From Betaproteobacteria bacterium (GTDB lineage: Bacteria; Pseudomonadota; Gammaproteobacteria; Burkholderiales; Casimicrobiaceae), in the NCBI GenBank assembly GCA_003153475.1, contig PLYT01000031.1, positions 15,183 to 61,231 on the forward strand: 46,049 nt of DNA. The letters are read 5' to 3'. This document shows positions 8,753 through 17,088 of the stretch, piece by piece (position 1 is the first letter of the stretch; the number at the start of each line of letters is the position of its first letter). The notes under the pieces were generated by a model that worked only from the letters and a program-made list of their open reading frames with translations, had not been told where the DNA came from and did no database searches. Position numbers and translations under genes: made by a program.

Positions 8753-10309
8753 ATGGATGCGGCGCCGGTACCTCGTCTTCAGCTTTCCGGCATCACCAAG
8801 CGTTTTCCCGCGGTCGTCGCCAATGATGGCATCGATCTCACCGTCATGGCGGGCGAGATTCATGCGGTGCTCGGAGAAAACGGCGCCGGCAAATCGACGC
8901 TGGTCAAGATCGTCTACGGCGTCGTGCGGCCCGACGCCGGCACGATCCGGTGGAATGGCGAAGGGGTCACCATCGACACCCCGGCGAAGGCGCGCGCGCT
9001 CGGGATCGGCATGGTGTTCCAGCAGTTCTCGCTGTTCGAGACGCTGACCGTCGGCGAAAACATTGCTCTTGCCCTCGATAACAGCCGCGGCGGGCGCGAG
9101 CTCGACGACCGGATTCGCGAAACCTCGGCACGTTACGGCTTGGCTCTCGACCCGTACCGGCACGTGCATACGCTTTCGGTAGGCGAGCGCCAGCGCGTCG
9201 AGATCGTGCGCTGCCTTCTGCAGTCGCCCGAGTTGCTGATCATGGACGAGCCGACGTCGGTGCTGACGCCGGCGGCGATCGGCAAGCTGTTCGTCACGCT
9301 GCGACGTCTGGCCGATGAAGGCTGCTCGATTCTCTATATCAGCCACAAGCTCGACGAGATCCGTACGCTGTGCGACCGCGCGACGGTGCTGCGCGCGGGC
9401 AAAGTGACCGGCCATTGCGACCCGCGGCGACAAACCAATGTCGAGCTTGCACGGCTGATGATCGGCCACGACCTCCCCCATCCGCAGCATCGCACCGCGA
9501 GCACGCGCGGTGACGGACTGCTCGAGGTGCGCAATCTGTCGCTCGCCGCCGAAGACCCGTTCGGCACCGATCTCGCCGGCATCGACCTTAGCGTCGGCGG
9601 CGGCGAGATCGTCGGGATCGCCGGTGTCTCGGGCAACGGACAGAAGGAGCTCGCTGCCGCGCTTTCGGGCGAGCGCCTGGCCGACACGGCGGGCACGATC
9701 GTCGTAAACGGCGTTCCCGCCGGGCGGCTCGATGCGGCGGCGCGGCGCGCGTTGGGGCTTTGCTATGTTCCCGAAGAGCGCGACGGCCACGGTGCCGTGC
9801 CTGAGATGTCGCTCGCCGAAAACGCGCTGCTGACCGCGTATGGACAGCAGCTCGTCACCGGGCAGGGCCTGATACGAAAGCGCGCGGTACGCGCATTTGC
9901 CGAAGCCACAATCGCGAGGTTCGATGTCAAGACACCCGGGCCGGACGCGACAGCGAGGAGCCTGTCCGGCGGCAATCTGCAGAAATTCATCGTCGGACGG
10001 GAAATTCTGCAGGGGCCGCGCGTGATGGTCGCCGCGCAACCGACCTGGGGCGTCGACATCGGCGCCTCCGCCGAGATCCGGCAGGCGCTGATCGACCTGC
10101 GGGATGCGGGCGTGGCGGTGCTGCTGGTGTCGGAGGAGCTCGAGGAGTTGTTCGAGATTTGCGACAAGGTGGCCGTGATGGCGCAGGGTCGCCTGTCGCC
10201 GGTCAAGTCCGTAGCGGAGACCAACGCCGCGCAACTGGGCCTGCTGATGGGCGGATCGTTCATCGCGCCCGACGGCGTGCCTGCCGCGCTCGCGCCGCGC
10301 GAGCCATGA
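8753..10309 (+). CDS. BMP-type ABC importer, tandem ATPase (nucleoside/purine-like)
   Basis: A 518-aa protein with two ABC cassettes in one chain, as in sugar and nucleoside importers of the RbsA/YufO type. The first has Walker A GENGAGKST, signature SVGERQRVEI and Walker B LLIMDEPTSVLTP. The second has the usual degenerate Walker A (GVSGNGQKE) and SGGNLQKFIVGRE. The next two genes are permeases overlapping by ATGA junctions and a BMP-domain binding protein closes the set, so the complex is a complete importer. Substrate class (nucleosides or purine-like compounds) is inferred from family membership only. Confidence 0.9.
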   Translation: MDAAPVPRLQLSGITKRFPAVVANDGIDLTVMAGEIHAVLGENGAGKSTLVKIVYGVVRPDAGTIRWNGEGVTIDTPAKARALGIGMVFQQFSLFETLTVGENIALALDNSRGGRELDDRIRETSARYGLALDPYRHVHTLSVGERQRVEIVRCLLQSPELLIMDEPTSVLTPAAIGKLFVTLRRLADEGCSILYISHKLDEIRTLCDRATVLRAGKVTGHCDPRRQTNVELARLMIGHDLPHPQHRTASTRGDGLLEVRNLSLAAEDPFGTDLAGIDLSVGGGEIVGIAGVSGNGQKELAAALSGERLADTAGTIVVNGVPAGRLDAAARRALGLCYVPEERDGHGAVPEMSLAENALLTAYGQQLVTGQGLIRKRAVRAFAEATIARFDVKTPGPDATARSLSGGNLQKFIVGREILQGPRVMVAAQPTWGVDIGASAEIRQALIDLRDAGVAVLLVSEELEELFEICDKVAVMAQGRLSPVKSVAETNAAQLGLLMGGSFIAPDGVPAALAPREP

Positions 10310-11415
10310 TGCGGATTGCGCTCGAAGCGCGGCCGGAGCCGTCGCGCCTGATGGCGTGGGCGTCCCCGCTGCTGGCCGCGGCCGCAACGCTGGTCGCCGG
10401 CTTTATGCTGTTTTCGTTGCTCGGCAAGAATCCACTCGACGCATTCTTCGTCATTTTCATCGAGCCGGTCTCGACGCGCTACGGCGTCGGCGAGCTCTTG
10501 CTCAAGGCCTCGCCGCTGATGCTGTGCGCGCTCGGCCTCGCCGTCGGCTACCGGGCCAACGTGTGGAACATCGGCGCCGAGGGGCAGCTGACGATAGGCG
10601 CGATATGCGGCGGCGGTCTCGCGCTGTGGCTGCCGCAGCTCAACGGCGCTTGGCTTCTGCCAATGATGATCGTTGCAGGCGCCGCCGGCGGCACCGCGTG
10701 GGCTGCGATCCCGGCGTGGCTGCGCACCCGCTGCAACGCCAACGAGATCCTGACCAGCCTGATGCTGGTTTACGTCGCCACGCTGGGGCTGTCCTATCTG
10801 GTTCAGGGACCATGGCGCGATCCCGAAGGCTTCAATTTTCCGCAGTCGAGCATGTTCGGGGACAACGCGCTGCTGCCGCTGTTGCTGACGGGCACCCGCC
10901 TCAACGTTGGCTTCCTACTCGCGCTTGCCGTCATCGCCGCAGGCTGGCTGTTCACCGCACGCACACTGGCCGGATTCCGCATGCGGGTCGCGGGACTGGC
11001 ACCGTGCGCGGCAAGCTACGCCGGCATTTCCGCCAAGCGGACGGTGTGGATCGGCATGCTGGTTGGCGGCGCGACGGCAGGCATCGCAGGAGTCGGCGAA
11101 GTAGCGGGGCCGATCGGACAGCTGCTGCCCTCGGTCTCGCCCGGATACGGTTTTGCCGCGATCATCGTCGCCTTCGTCGGTCGCCTGCATCCGCTGGGCA
11201 TCGCGCTCGCCAGCCTGCTGATGTCGCTGCTCTATCTGGGTGGCGAGGCTGCGCAGATCGGACTCGGCTTGCCATCGGCGGTGACGCGGATGTTTCAGGG
11301 AATGCTCCTTTTCTTCCTCCTTGCTGCCGATGTGTTCATCGGCTATCGCCTGCGCTTCCGGCGCAGTCCCGGCGCCGGCGCAATACCGGCGCCGGCGCAA
11401 GGCCCTACTCGATGA
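10306..11415 (+). CDS. BMP-type ABC importer, permease 1
   Basis: A 369-aa inner-membrane permease of the branched-chain/nucleoside permease superfamily (YufP-like), with about nine hydrophobic segments. Family marks are the cytoplasmic loop YRANVWNIGAEGQLTIGAI and NEILTSLMLVYVA. ATG 10306 overlaps the ATPase stop (ATGA); a longer frame upstream lies within the ATPase gene and is rejected. It pairs with the next gene to form a heterodimeric channel. Confidence 0.9.
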   Translation: MMRIALEARPEPSRLMAWASPLLAAAATLVAGFMLFSLLGKNPLDAFFVIFIEPVSTRYGVGELLLKASPLMLCALGLAVGYRANVWNIGAEGQLTIGAICGGGLALWLPQLNGAWLLPMMIVAGAAGGTAWAAIPAWLRTRCNANEILTSLMLVYVATLGLSYLVQGPWRDPEGFNFPQSSMFGDNALLPLLLTGTRLNVGFLLALAVIAAGWLFTARTLAGFRMRVAGLAPCAASYAGISAKRTVWIGMLVGGATAGIAGVGEVAGPIGQLLPSVSPGYGFAAIIVAFVGRLHPLGIALASLLMSLLYLGGEAAQIGLGLPSAVTRMFQGMLLFFLLAADVFIGYRLRFRRSPGAGAIPAPAQGPTR

Positions 11416-12335
11416 TCGAGCACGCGATCACGCTTTTTGCGCTGACGCTGGCCGCTGGAACGGTGCTGGTATTCGCCGCTCTCGGCGAGCTGGTGACCGA
11501 AAAAGCCGGCGTGCTGAACCTGGGCGTCGAAGGCATGATGCTGGTCGGTGCAGTCGCCGCATTCATCGTCGCGGACCAGACCGGGCACGCCTGGCTCGGC
11601 GCGCTCGCGGGCACGCTGGCCGGCGCCGCCCTGTCGCTGATATTCGCCGTGCTGACCTTATCGCTGCTGGCCAACCAGGTCGCCGCCGGACTCGCACTCT
11701 CGCTCTTCGGCATCGGCCTGTCGGCGTTCACCGGCTTGAGCCATGTCGGCCATGTCATCGACCCGATCGCGCCGCTGGCGTTGCCGGGCCTTTCCGACCT
11801 GCCGGTTATCGGCCGGCTGCTGTTCGCACACAGTCCATTCGTTTATCTGTCGCTGCTGCTTTTCGCGCTGGTTCAATGGTTCCTGTTCGGCACGCGCGCC
11901 GGCCTCGTCCTGCGCGCGATCGGCGAGTCGCCGCAGTCCGCGCACGCGATCGGCCACAAGGTGATCGCCGTGCGCTATGGCGCCGTCACCTTCGGCGGTG
12001 CTTGCGCGGGACTGGGCGGCGCCTACATGGCGCTGGCGTACGCGCCGATGTGGACCGAGGGCATGACGGCCGGACGCGGCTGGATTGCGCTGGCGCTGGT
12101 CGTATTCGCCAACTGGAAGCCGTGGCGCGTTCTTGCCGGAGCGTATCTTTTCGGCGCGGTGACGCTGGTGCAGTTCCAGGCTCAGGCGATGGGCGTCGAC
12201 GTGCCGTCGCAATTTCTGGCGATGCTGCCCTACGCCGCCACCATCATCGTGCTCGCGCTCATTTCGCGCGATGCAGTGGCGATCCGCCGCAACGCCCCGG
12301 CATCGCTGGGCCGGGCGTTCCACGCCGACGACTAG
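11412..12335 (+). CDS. BMP-type ABC importer, permease 2
   Basis: A 307-aa permease (YufQ-like). The N-terminal part has LTEKAGVLNLGVEGMML-type sequence (here VTEKAGVLNLGVEGMM), the hallmark loop of this permease class, and about eight membrane segments follow. ATG 11412 overlaps the stop of permease 1. The motif GESPQSAHAIGHKV is the coupling-helix region contacting the ATPase. Confidence 0.9.
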   Translation: MIEHAITLFALTLAAGTVLVFAALGELVTEKAGVLNLGVEGMMLVGAVAAFIVADQTGHAWLGALAGTLAGAALSLIFAVLTLSLLANQVAAGLALSLFGIGLSAFTGLSHVGHVIDPIAPLALPGLSDLPVIGRLLFAHSPFVYLSLLLFALVQWFLFGTRAGLVLRAIGESPQSAHAIGHKVIAVRYGAVTFGGACAGLGGAYMALAYAPMWTEGMTAGRGWIALALVVFANWKPWRVLAGAYLFGAVTLVQFQAQAMGVDVPSQFLAMLPYAATIIVLALISRDAVAIRRNAPASLGRAFHADD

Positions 12336-12425
12336 AGCGCAAACTGCCGCGCCGCTTCGAGTAAAATGCCCGATTCTGCTGCCGGTGCTGCGCGCGCCGG
12401 CCGCAACTCGTCCCGGGAGAGACCC

Positions 12426-13520
12426 ATGTCCGTGCTGTCGCCCAAGAGCGTGCTGTTCACCATGCTGGCCGTGCTGGCGGGGCTCGTGTCGGTCTCCGCA
12501 ATCGCGGCGGACACACCGCTCAAGGTCGGGTTCGTCTACGTGAGCCCGGTCGGTGACGCCGGCTGGACGTCGCAGCACGACGCCGCTCGCAGGGAAATGG
12601 AAAAGGCGCTCGCCGGCAAGGTCGTCACCAAGTACGTGGAAAACGTACCGGAGGGCGCCGACGCCGAGCGCGTGATCCGCGAGCTGGCCCAAAGCGGTTA
12701 TCAGCTGATTTTTACGACCTCGTTCGGTTACATGAACCCGACGATCAAGGTCGCCAAGCAGTTTCCGAAAACGTATTTCGAGCACGCGACCGGCTACAAG
12801 ACGGACAAGAACGTCGGCATCTATAACGCGCGCTTCTACGAAGGCCGCTATCTCGCCGGCATTGTCGCGGGGAAAATGACCAAGTCGAACATCGCCGGCT
12901 ATGTCGCTGCGTTTCCGATCCCCGAGGTGGTGATGGGCATCAACGCATTCACCCGCGGCATGCGCAGCGTCAACCCGAATGCCGTGACCAAGGTCGTCTG
13001 GGTCAACACCTGGTACGACCCGGGCCGCGAGCGCGAAGCCGCCGACACGCTGATCTCGCAGGGCGCCGACGTGCTGACCAACCATACCGACTCGACCGCC
13101 GTCATGCAGGACGCCGAAGCGAAGAAGGTATACGCGATCGCCTACCATTCCGACATGTCCAAGTACGGTCCGCATGCGCAGCTGACCGCCGTTACGCACC
13201 AATGGGGCGCCTACTACACGAAGGAAGTGCAGGCTGCGATCGACGGCAAATGGAAGCCCGGCAGCATCTGGGGCGGGATCCGCGAAGGCATGATCAGGAT
13301 GGCGCCGTTCAATCCTGTCGTGCCGAAGGACGTGCAGGACCTGGTCAACCGGACCGCGGCCGACATCGCCAGCGGCAAGTTCCATCCGTTCACCGGGCCC
13401 CTGTCCGATAACGACGGTCACGAGCGGCTCGCCGCCGGCAAGGTGATCAGCGACGACGCACTGCTGAAGATGGATTATTACGTCGAAGGCGTTCAGGGCA
13501 AGCTGCCGGCAACGAAGTAG
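12426..13520 (+). CDS. BMP family ABC transporter substrate-binding protein
   Basis: A 364-aa periplasmic protein. Residues 1 to about 27 are a signal peptide cleaved after SAIAA. The mature sequence starts KVGFVYVSPVGDAGWTSQHD and carries GADVLTNHTDSTAVMQ and QWGAYYTKEVQAAIDGKW, typical of basic-membrane-protein/nucleoside-binding proteins that capture purine nucleosides or related ligands. The Trp in GDAGWT stacks on the base in studied members. ATG 12426 follows GGGAGAGA. It lies about 90 bp after permease 2 and is probably in the same operon, with its own RBS allowing higher expression. Confidence 0.92.
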   Translation: MSVLSPKSVLFTMLAVLAGLVSVSAIAADTPLKVGFVYVSPVGDAGWTSQHDAARREMEKALAGKVVTKYVENVPEGADAERVIRELAQSGYQLIFTTSFGYMNPTIKVAKQFPKTYFEHATGYKTDKNVGIYNARFYEGRYLAGIVAGKMTKSNIAGYVAAFPIPEVVMGINAFTRGMRSVNPNAVTKVVWVNTWYDPGREREAADTLISQGADVLTNHTDSTAVMQDAEAKKVYAIAYHSDMSKYGPHAQLTAVTHQWGAYYTKEVQAAIDGKWKPGSIWGGIREGMIRMAPFNPVVPKDVQDLVNRTAADIASGKFHPFTGPLSDNDGHERLAAGKVISDDALLKMDYYVEGVQGKLPATK

Positions 13521-13551
13521 CCGCAGGCCCTCGTTCGCCGGGTTCGCGGCA

Positions 13552-14415
13552 ATGGACGGCCCTTCTGCAATGAACTTCGCAACCTGGCTCGGCCGCAGCG
13601 AAACGTCGACCGACGTCATTACAGCCACGCCGTACGCGGCGCTCTCGGCAACGCTCGACGGAGCTACGCAGCGGCCGCCCGAGGGAACGCCGCTGCCGCC
13701 GCTCTGGCACTGGCTGTACTTCCTGCCGCTGTTCCGTCAGTCGGAGGTCGGACCCGACGGCCATGCGCACCGCGGCGAATTCCTGCCACCGGTGCCGCTG
13801 CCGCGCCGGATGTGGGCCGGCAGCGAATTCGAATTCCACCAGCCGCTGCGTGTCGGCGACTCGGTGACCCGCGTATCGACAATCGCCGGCATCAGCGAAA
13901 AGACCGGCCGCTCCGGATCACTGGTCTTCGTCAAGGTGCGTCACGAGTTGCGGCGGAACGGCGAGCCCGCCCTCACGCTTGCCGAAACGCACGACATCGT
14001 CTACCGCGAGGCGGCACGGCCCGGCGCGATCGCGCCGCCGACTTCCGCTGCGCCCGGCGCCGCCGCGTGGGAGCGCAAGGTCGTCCCCGACTCCGTGCTG
14101 CTATTCCGTTATTCGGCGCTGACCTTCAACGGCCATCGCATCCATTACGACCGCCGCTATGTCACCGAGGTCGAGGGTTACCCCGGCCTGATCGTCCACG
14201 GACCTCTGATCGCGACCTTGCTGATCGACCTGCTGCGCGAGCACCGGCCCAAGGCGGCGGTCACGCATTTCACCTTCCGGGCGTCGAGCCCGCTGTTCGA
14301 CAACGACCCATTCTTCATTTGCGGCGAGCCGGCGGACGACGGCAAGACCGTACGCCTCTGGGCGAAGAATCATCGCGGCGGACTGGCGATGGACGCCACG
14401 GCGCTCCTCGCCTAG
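13552..14415 (+). CDS. FAS1-like/MaoC hydratase, mesaconyl-C4-CoA hydratase-like
   Basis: A 287-aa double-hotdog hydratase. The N-terminal half is FAS1-like dehydratase type (PPLWHWLYFLP, then GEFLPPVPLPRRMWAGSEFEF), the second half carries FRYSALTFNGHRIHYDRRY, the hydratase motif with the catalytic Asp/His pair region, and VEGYPGLIVHGPL. This arrangement is that of mesaconyl-C4-CoA hydratase and related 3-methylmalyl/itaconyl-CoA hydratases. The next genes are a CoA-transferase and a fumarase-superfamily lyase, so a C4-C5 dicarboxylyl-CoA substrate is likely. Start ATG 13552, or ATG 13570 six codons later. Confidence 0.85.
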   Translation: MDGPSAMNFATWLGRSETSTDVITATPYAALSATLDGATQRPPEGTPLPPLWHWLYFLPLFRQSEVGPDGHAHRGEFLPPVPLPRRMWAGSEFEFHQPLRVGDSVTRVSTIAGISEKTGRSGSLVFVKVRHELRRNGEPALTLAETHDIVYREAARPGAIAPPTSAAPGAAAWERKVVPDSVLLFRYSALTFNGHRIHYDRRYVTEVEGYPGLIVHGPLIATLLIDLLREHRPKAAVTHFTFRASSPLFDNDPFFICGEPADDGKTVRLWAKNHRGGLAMDATALLA

Positions 14416-14425
14416 AGCCAAAAGC

Positions 14426-15607
14426 GTGCAACCGCTCGCCGGCATCACCGTTGTCACCCTCGAGCACGCGATAGCGGGGCCGTTCGCGACGCGGCAGCTC
14501 GCCGACCTCGGGGCGCGCGTGATCAAGATCGAGCGCCCGGGCGTCGGCGACTTCGCGCGCGCCTACGACGAACGGGTGCGCGGTCTCGCCTCGCATTTCG
14601 TCTGGACCAATCGCTCGAAGGAAAGCCTCTCGCTCGACGTCAAGCATCCGGAAGCGCGCGAGATCCTGCAGCGACTCGTCGTTGACCACGCCGATGTCGT
14701 CGTGCAGAACCTGGCGCCCGGCGCCGCGGCGCGACTCGGCCTGTCGTATGCTGCGCTGTCGGCGGCGAAGCCTTCGATCATCGTCTGCGATATCTCGGGC
14801 TACGGCGCCGACGGCCCGTACCGCGACAAAAAAGCCTACGACCTGTTGATCCAGAGCGAAGCGGGCTTTTTGTCGGTAACCGGCACCGAAGCCGACCCGG
14901 TGAAAGCCGGCTGCTCGATCGCCGACATCGCGGCTGGCATGTATGCATACAGCAACATCCTCGCCGCGCTGCTCGAACGCGGACGCACCGGCCGCGGGTG
15001 CCACCTCGACGTTTCGATGCTCGAATCGCTGGTCGAGTGGATGAGCTACCCGCTGTACTATGCGTTCGATGGCGCCGACCCGCCGCCGCGATCCGGCGCG
15101 AGCCACGCGACGATCTATCCTTACGGTCCGTTCCCCGCCGGCGACGGCAAGACGATCATGCTCGGGCTGCAAAATGAGCGTGAATGGTCGACCTTTTGCG
15201 AGCACGTGCTGATGCGCCCCGATCTTGCCTCCGATCCGCGCTACGCGAGCAATTCCAGGCGAAGCGCTGCGCGGGAGGAATTGCGCCGGATTATCGTCGG
15301 CGTGTTTTCCGGACTGACGGCCACCGAAGTGCTGCGCCGGCTCGACGAGGCGCGTATCGCCAACGCGCAGGTGAACGACATGCACGACGTCTGGCGGCAT
15401 CCGCAGCTGGCCGCGCGGCACCGCTGGCGCGACGTGGCCTCGCCCTCGGGTCCGATACCCGCGCTGCTCCCGCCGGGAATGGATGACGCGGCCAATCCGC
15501 AATGGGGTGCCGTGCCCGCGCTGGGCGCGCACACCGACCGCATCCTGGCGGACCTCGGCTACTCGACCGAGCGAATCGCGAAGCTCCGCGCCGACGGCGC
15601 GATATGA
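14426..15607 (+). CDS. Class III (CaiB/BaiF) CoA-transferase
   Basis: A 393-aa cytoplasmic CoA-transferase, full length for family III (about 390-410 aa). The start GVTVVTLEHAIAGPFATRQLADLGARVIKIER-type opening is present (visible as LEHAIAGPFATRQLADLGA), and the catalytic Asp lies in CSIADIAAGMYA. GTG 14426 is 10 bp after the hydratase stop, so the two are cotranscribed. With a mesaconyl-CoA-type hydratase next door it probably moves CoA onto, or within, a dicarboxylate such as mesaconate or citramalate; this is inference from neighbours and the donor is unknown. Confidence 0.88.
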   Translation: MQPLAGITVVTLEHAIAGPFATRQLADLGARVIKIERPGVGDFARAYDERVRGLASHFVWTNRSKESLSLDVKHPEAREILQRLVVDHADVVVQNLAPGAAARLGLSYAALSAAKPSIIVCDISGYGADGPYRDKKAYDLLIQSEAGFLSVTGTEADPVKAGCSIADIAAGMYAYSNILAALLERGRTGRGCHLDVSMLESLVEWMSYPLYYAFDGADPPPRSGASHATIYPYGPFPAGDGKTIMLGLQNEREWSTFCEHVLMRPDLASDPRYASNSRRSAAREELRRIIVGVFSGLTATEVLRRLDEARIANAQVNDMHDVWRHPQLAARHRWRDVASPSGPIPALLPPGMDDAANPQWGAVPALGAHTDRILADLGYSTERIAKLRADGAI

Positions 15608-15700
15608 TCTGTCGCCCACTGCGCCGACGGCTGCCGGGATCGATTCGCATTGCCGGATCCGTTGGCCGCCGCGCAGGGTCCCGTCCTCGGAGCTAAAACG

Positions 15701-17053
15701 ATGCCCTCGACTCTGATCGACTCGACGATCCTCGGCAACCTGGTCGGCACCGAAGCGATGCGCACGGTGTTTTCCGACGACAACCGCACGCAGCGTTATC
15801 TCGACGTCGAGGCCGCGCTGGCGCGCGTCCAGGGACGATTGGGCGTCATTCCGCAGGCGGCTGCGGCGGAGATCGAGCGCAACTGCCGCGTCGAGCGTAT
15901 CGACATGGCGAAGCTCCGCGCGCAGACCGAGCGCGCCGGCTCGCCGGTCGTCGGCGTCGTGCAGCAACTTGCCGCATTGTGCGCCGAGCCGCACGGTCGC
16001 TACTGTCACTGGGGCGCGACGACGCAGGACATTACCGACACCGCGACGGTGCTGCAGATGCGCGAGGCGTTCGCGCTGGTCGACGCCGAGCTCACCGCCA
16101 TTGCCGACGCGCTGGCCGGCCTCGCCCGACGCTACCGCGACACGCCGATGGCCGGACGCAGCCATTTGCAGCACGCGGCGCCGATCACTTTCGGCTACAA
16201 GGCCGCGTGCCTCTTGTCGGCGATCGAGCGCCATCGCGCCCGGCTCGCCGAGCTCAAGCCGCGCGTCCTGGTCGGCGAATTCGGCGGCGCCGTCGGCACG
16301 CTCGCCTCGCTCGGCCCCGACGGGCTCAAGGTCCAGGCGGCGTTGATGCGTGAGCTGGGGCTCGGCGAGCCCGACATCAGCTGGCACACGCAACGCGACC
16401 GCATCGCCGAGGTCGGATGCTTTCTTGGCCTGGTCACCGGCACGCTCGCCAAGCTCGCCACCGACGTCAAGCTAATGATGCAAACCGAAGTCGGCGAACT
16501 CGCCGAACCATTTACGCCGGGCCGCGGCGCCAGCAGTGCGATGCCGCAGAAGCGCAATCCGGTATCGAGCGTGTACCTCCACGCCTGCGCCTCGGTCGTG
16601 CGCCAGCATGCCGCACTGCTGCTCGAGGCGGTGGCGGCGGATCACGAGCGTGCGACCGGTCCCTGGCACATCGAATGGATCGTGCTGCCGGAAGCATTCG
16701 TGCTGACCGCCGGCGCACTCGCGCACGCGCGCACGATTGCCGACGGCCTGCAGGTCGACGCCGGGCGGATGCGCGACAACCTCGACCTGACGCACGGCCT
16801 GATCGTGGCCGAGGCGGTGATGATGGGGCTGGCGCCGCATCTGGGACGCGAGCGCGCGCACGACCTGGTCTACGAGCTTTGCCGCACGGCAATAGAGCGG
16901 CAGCGACCGCTGCTCGACCTGTTGGCCGAGACGTCCGAGGTCACCACGCATCTTGACCGGGAGCACCTCGCTGAACTTTGCGACCCTGTGAACTACCTGG
17001 GACTCGCCGGCGAGATGGTCGATCGTGTCCTTGCCGCCCGCGGCGAGCGCTGA
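15701..17053 (+). CDS. Fumarase/ASL-superfamily lyase (PcaB / adenylosuccinate-lyase-like)
   Basis: A 450-aa homotetrameric lyase-type protein. Superfamily signatures are HWGATTQDITDT (His/Thr region), GRSHLQHAAPITFG and the mobile loop GRGASSAMPQKRNP, whose second Ser is the catalytic base. Members of this branch are annotated as 3-carboxy-cis,cis-muconate cycloisomerase or adenylosuccinate lyase-like, but no protocatechuate genes are nearby. In the context of a CoA-transferase and a mesaconyl-CoA-type hydratase it could cleave a succinyl- or methylsuccinyl adduct to release fumarate or mesaconate. ATG 15701 has GGAG at good spacing; an in-frame TTG at 15650 is less likely. Confidence 0.88.
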   Translation: MPSTLIDSTILGNLVGTEAMRTVFSDDNRTQRYLDVEAALARVQGRLGVIPQAAAAEIERNCRVERIDMAKLRAQTERAGSPVVGVVQQLAALCAEPHGRYCHWGATTQDITDTATVLQMREAFALVDAELTAIADALAGLARRYRDTPMAGRSHLQHAAPITFGYKAACLLSAIERHRARLAELKPRVLVGEFGGAVGTLASLGPDGLKVQAALMRELGLGEPDISWHTQRDRIAEVGCFLGLVTGTLAKLATDVKLMMQTEVGELAEPFTPGRGASSAMPQKRNPVSSVYLHACASVVRQHAALLLEAVAADHERATGPWHIEWIVLPEAFVLTAGALAHARTIADGLQVDAGRMRDNLDLTHGLIVAEAVMMGLAPHLGRERAHDLVYELCRTAIERQRPLLDLLAETSEVTTHLDREHLAELCDPVNYLGLAGEMVDRVLAARGER

Positions 17054-17088
17054 GTGCGCAGCCGGATGCGCGGCGGCGCGCCGGTGAT

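Noticed and set aside
8711-10387. Minus-strand open frame of 558 codons opposite the ABC ATPase
   Set aside because: Shadow of a GC-rich gene with strong family motifs on the plus strand; composition rich in Arg, His and Asp and no recognisable domain.
11658-13628. Minus-strand 656-codon frame opposite permease 2 and the BMP protein
   Set aside because: Antisense to two clear genes; no domain and no RBS, typical GC-skew shadow.
14315-16393. Minus-strand 692-codon frame opposite the hydratase, CoA-transferase and lyase
   Set aside because: Spans three clear genes in antisense with Arg/Val/Gly-rich repeats of codon bias; no protein motif.
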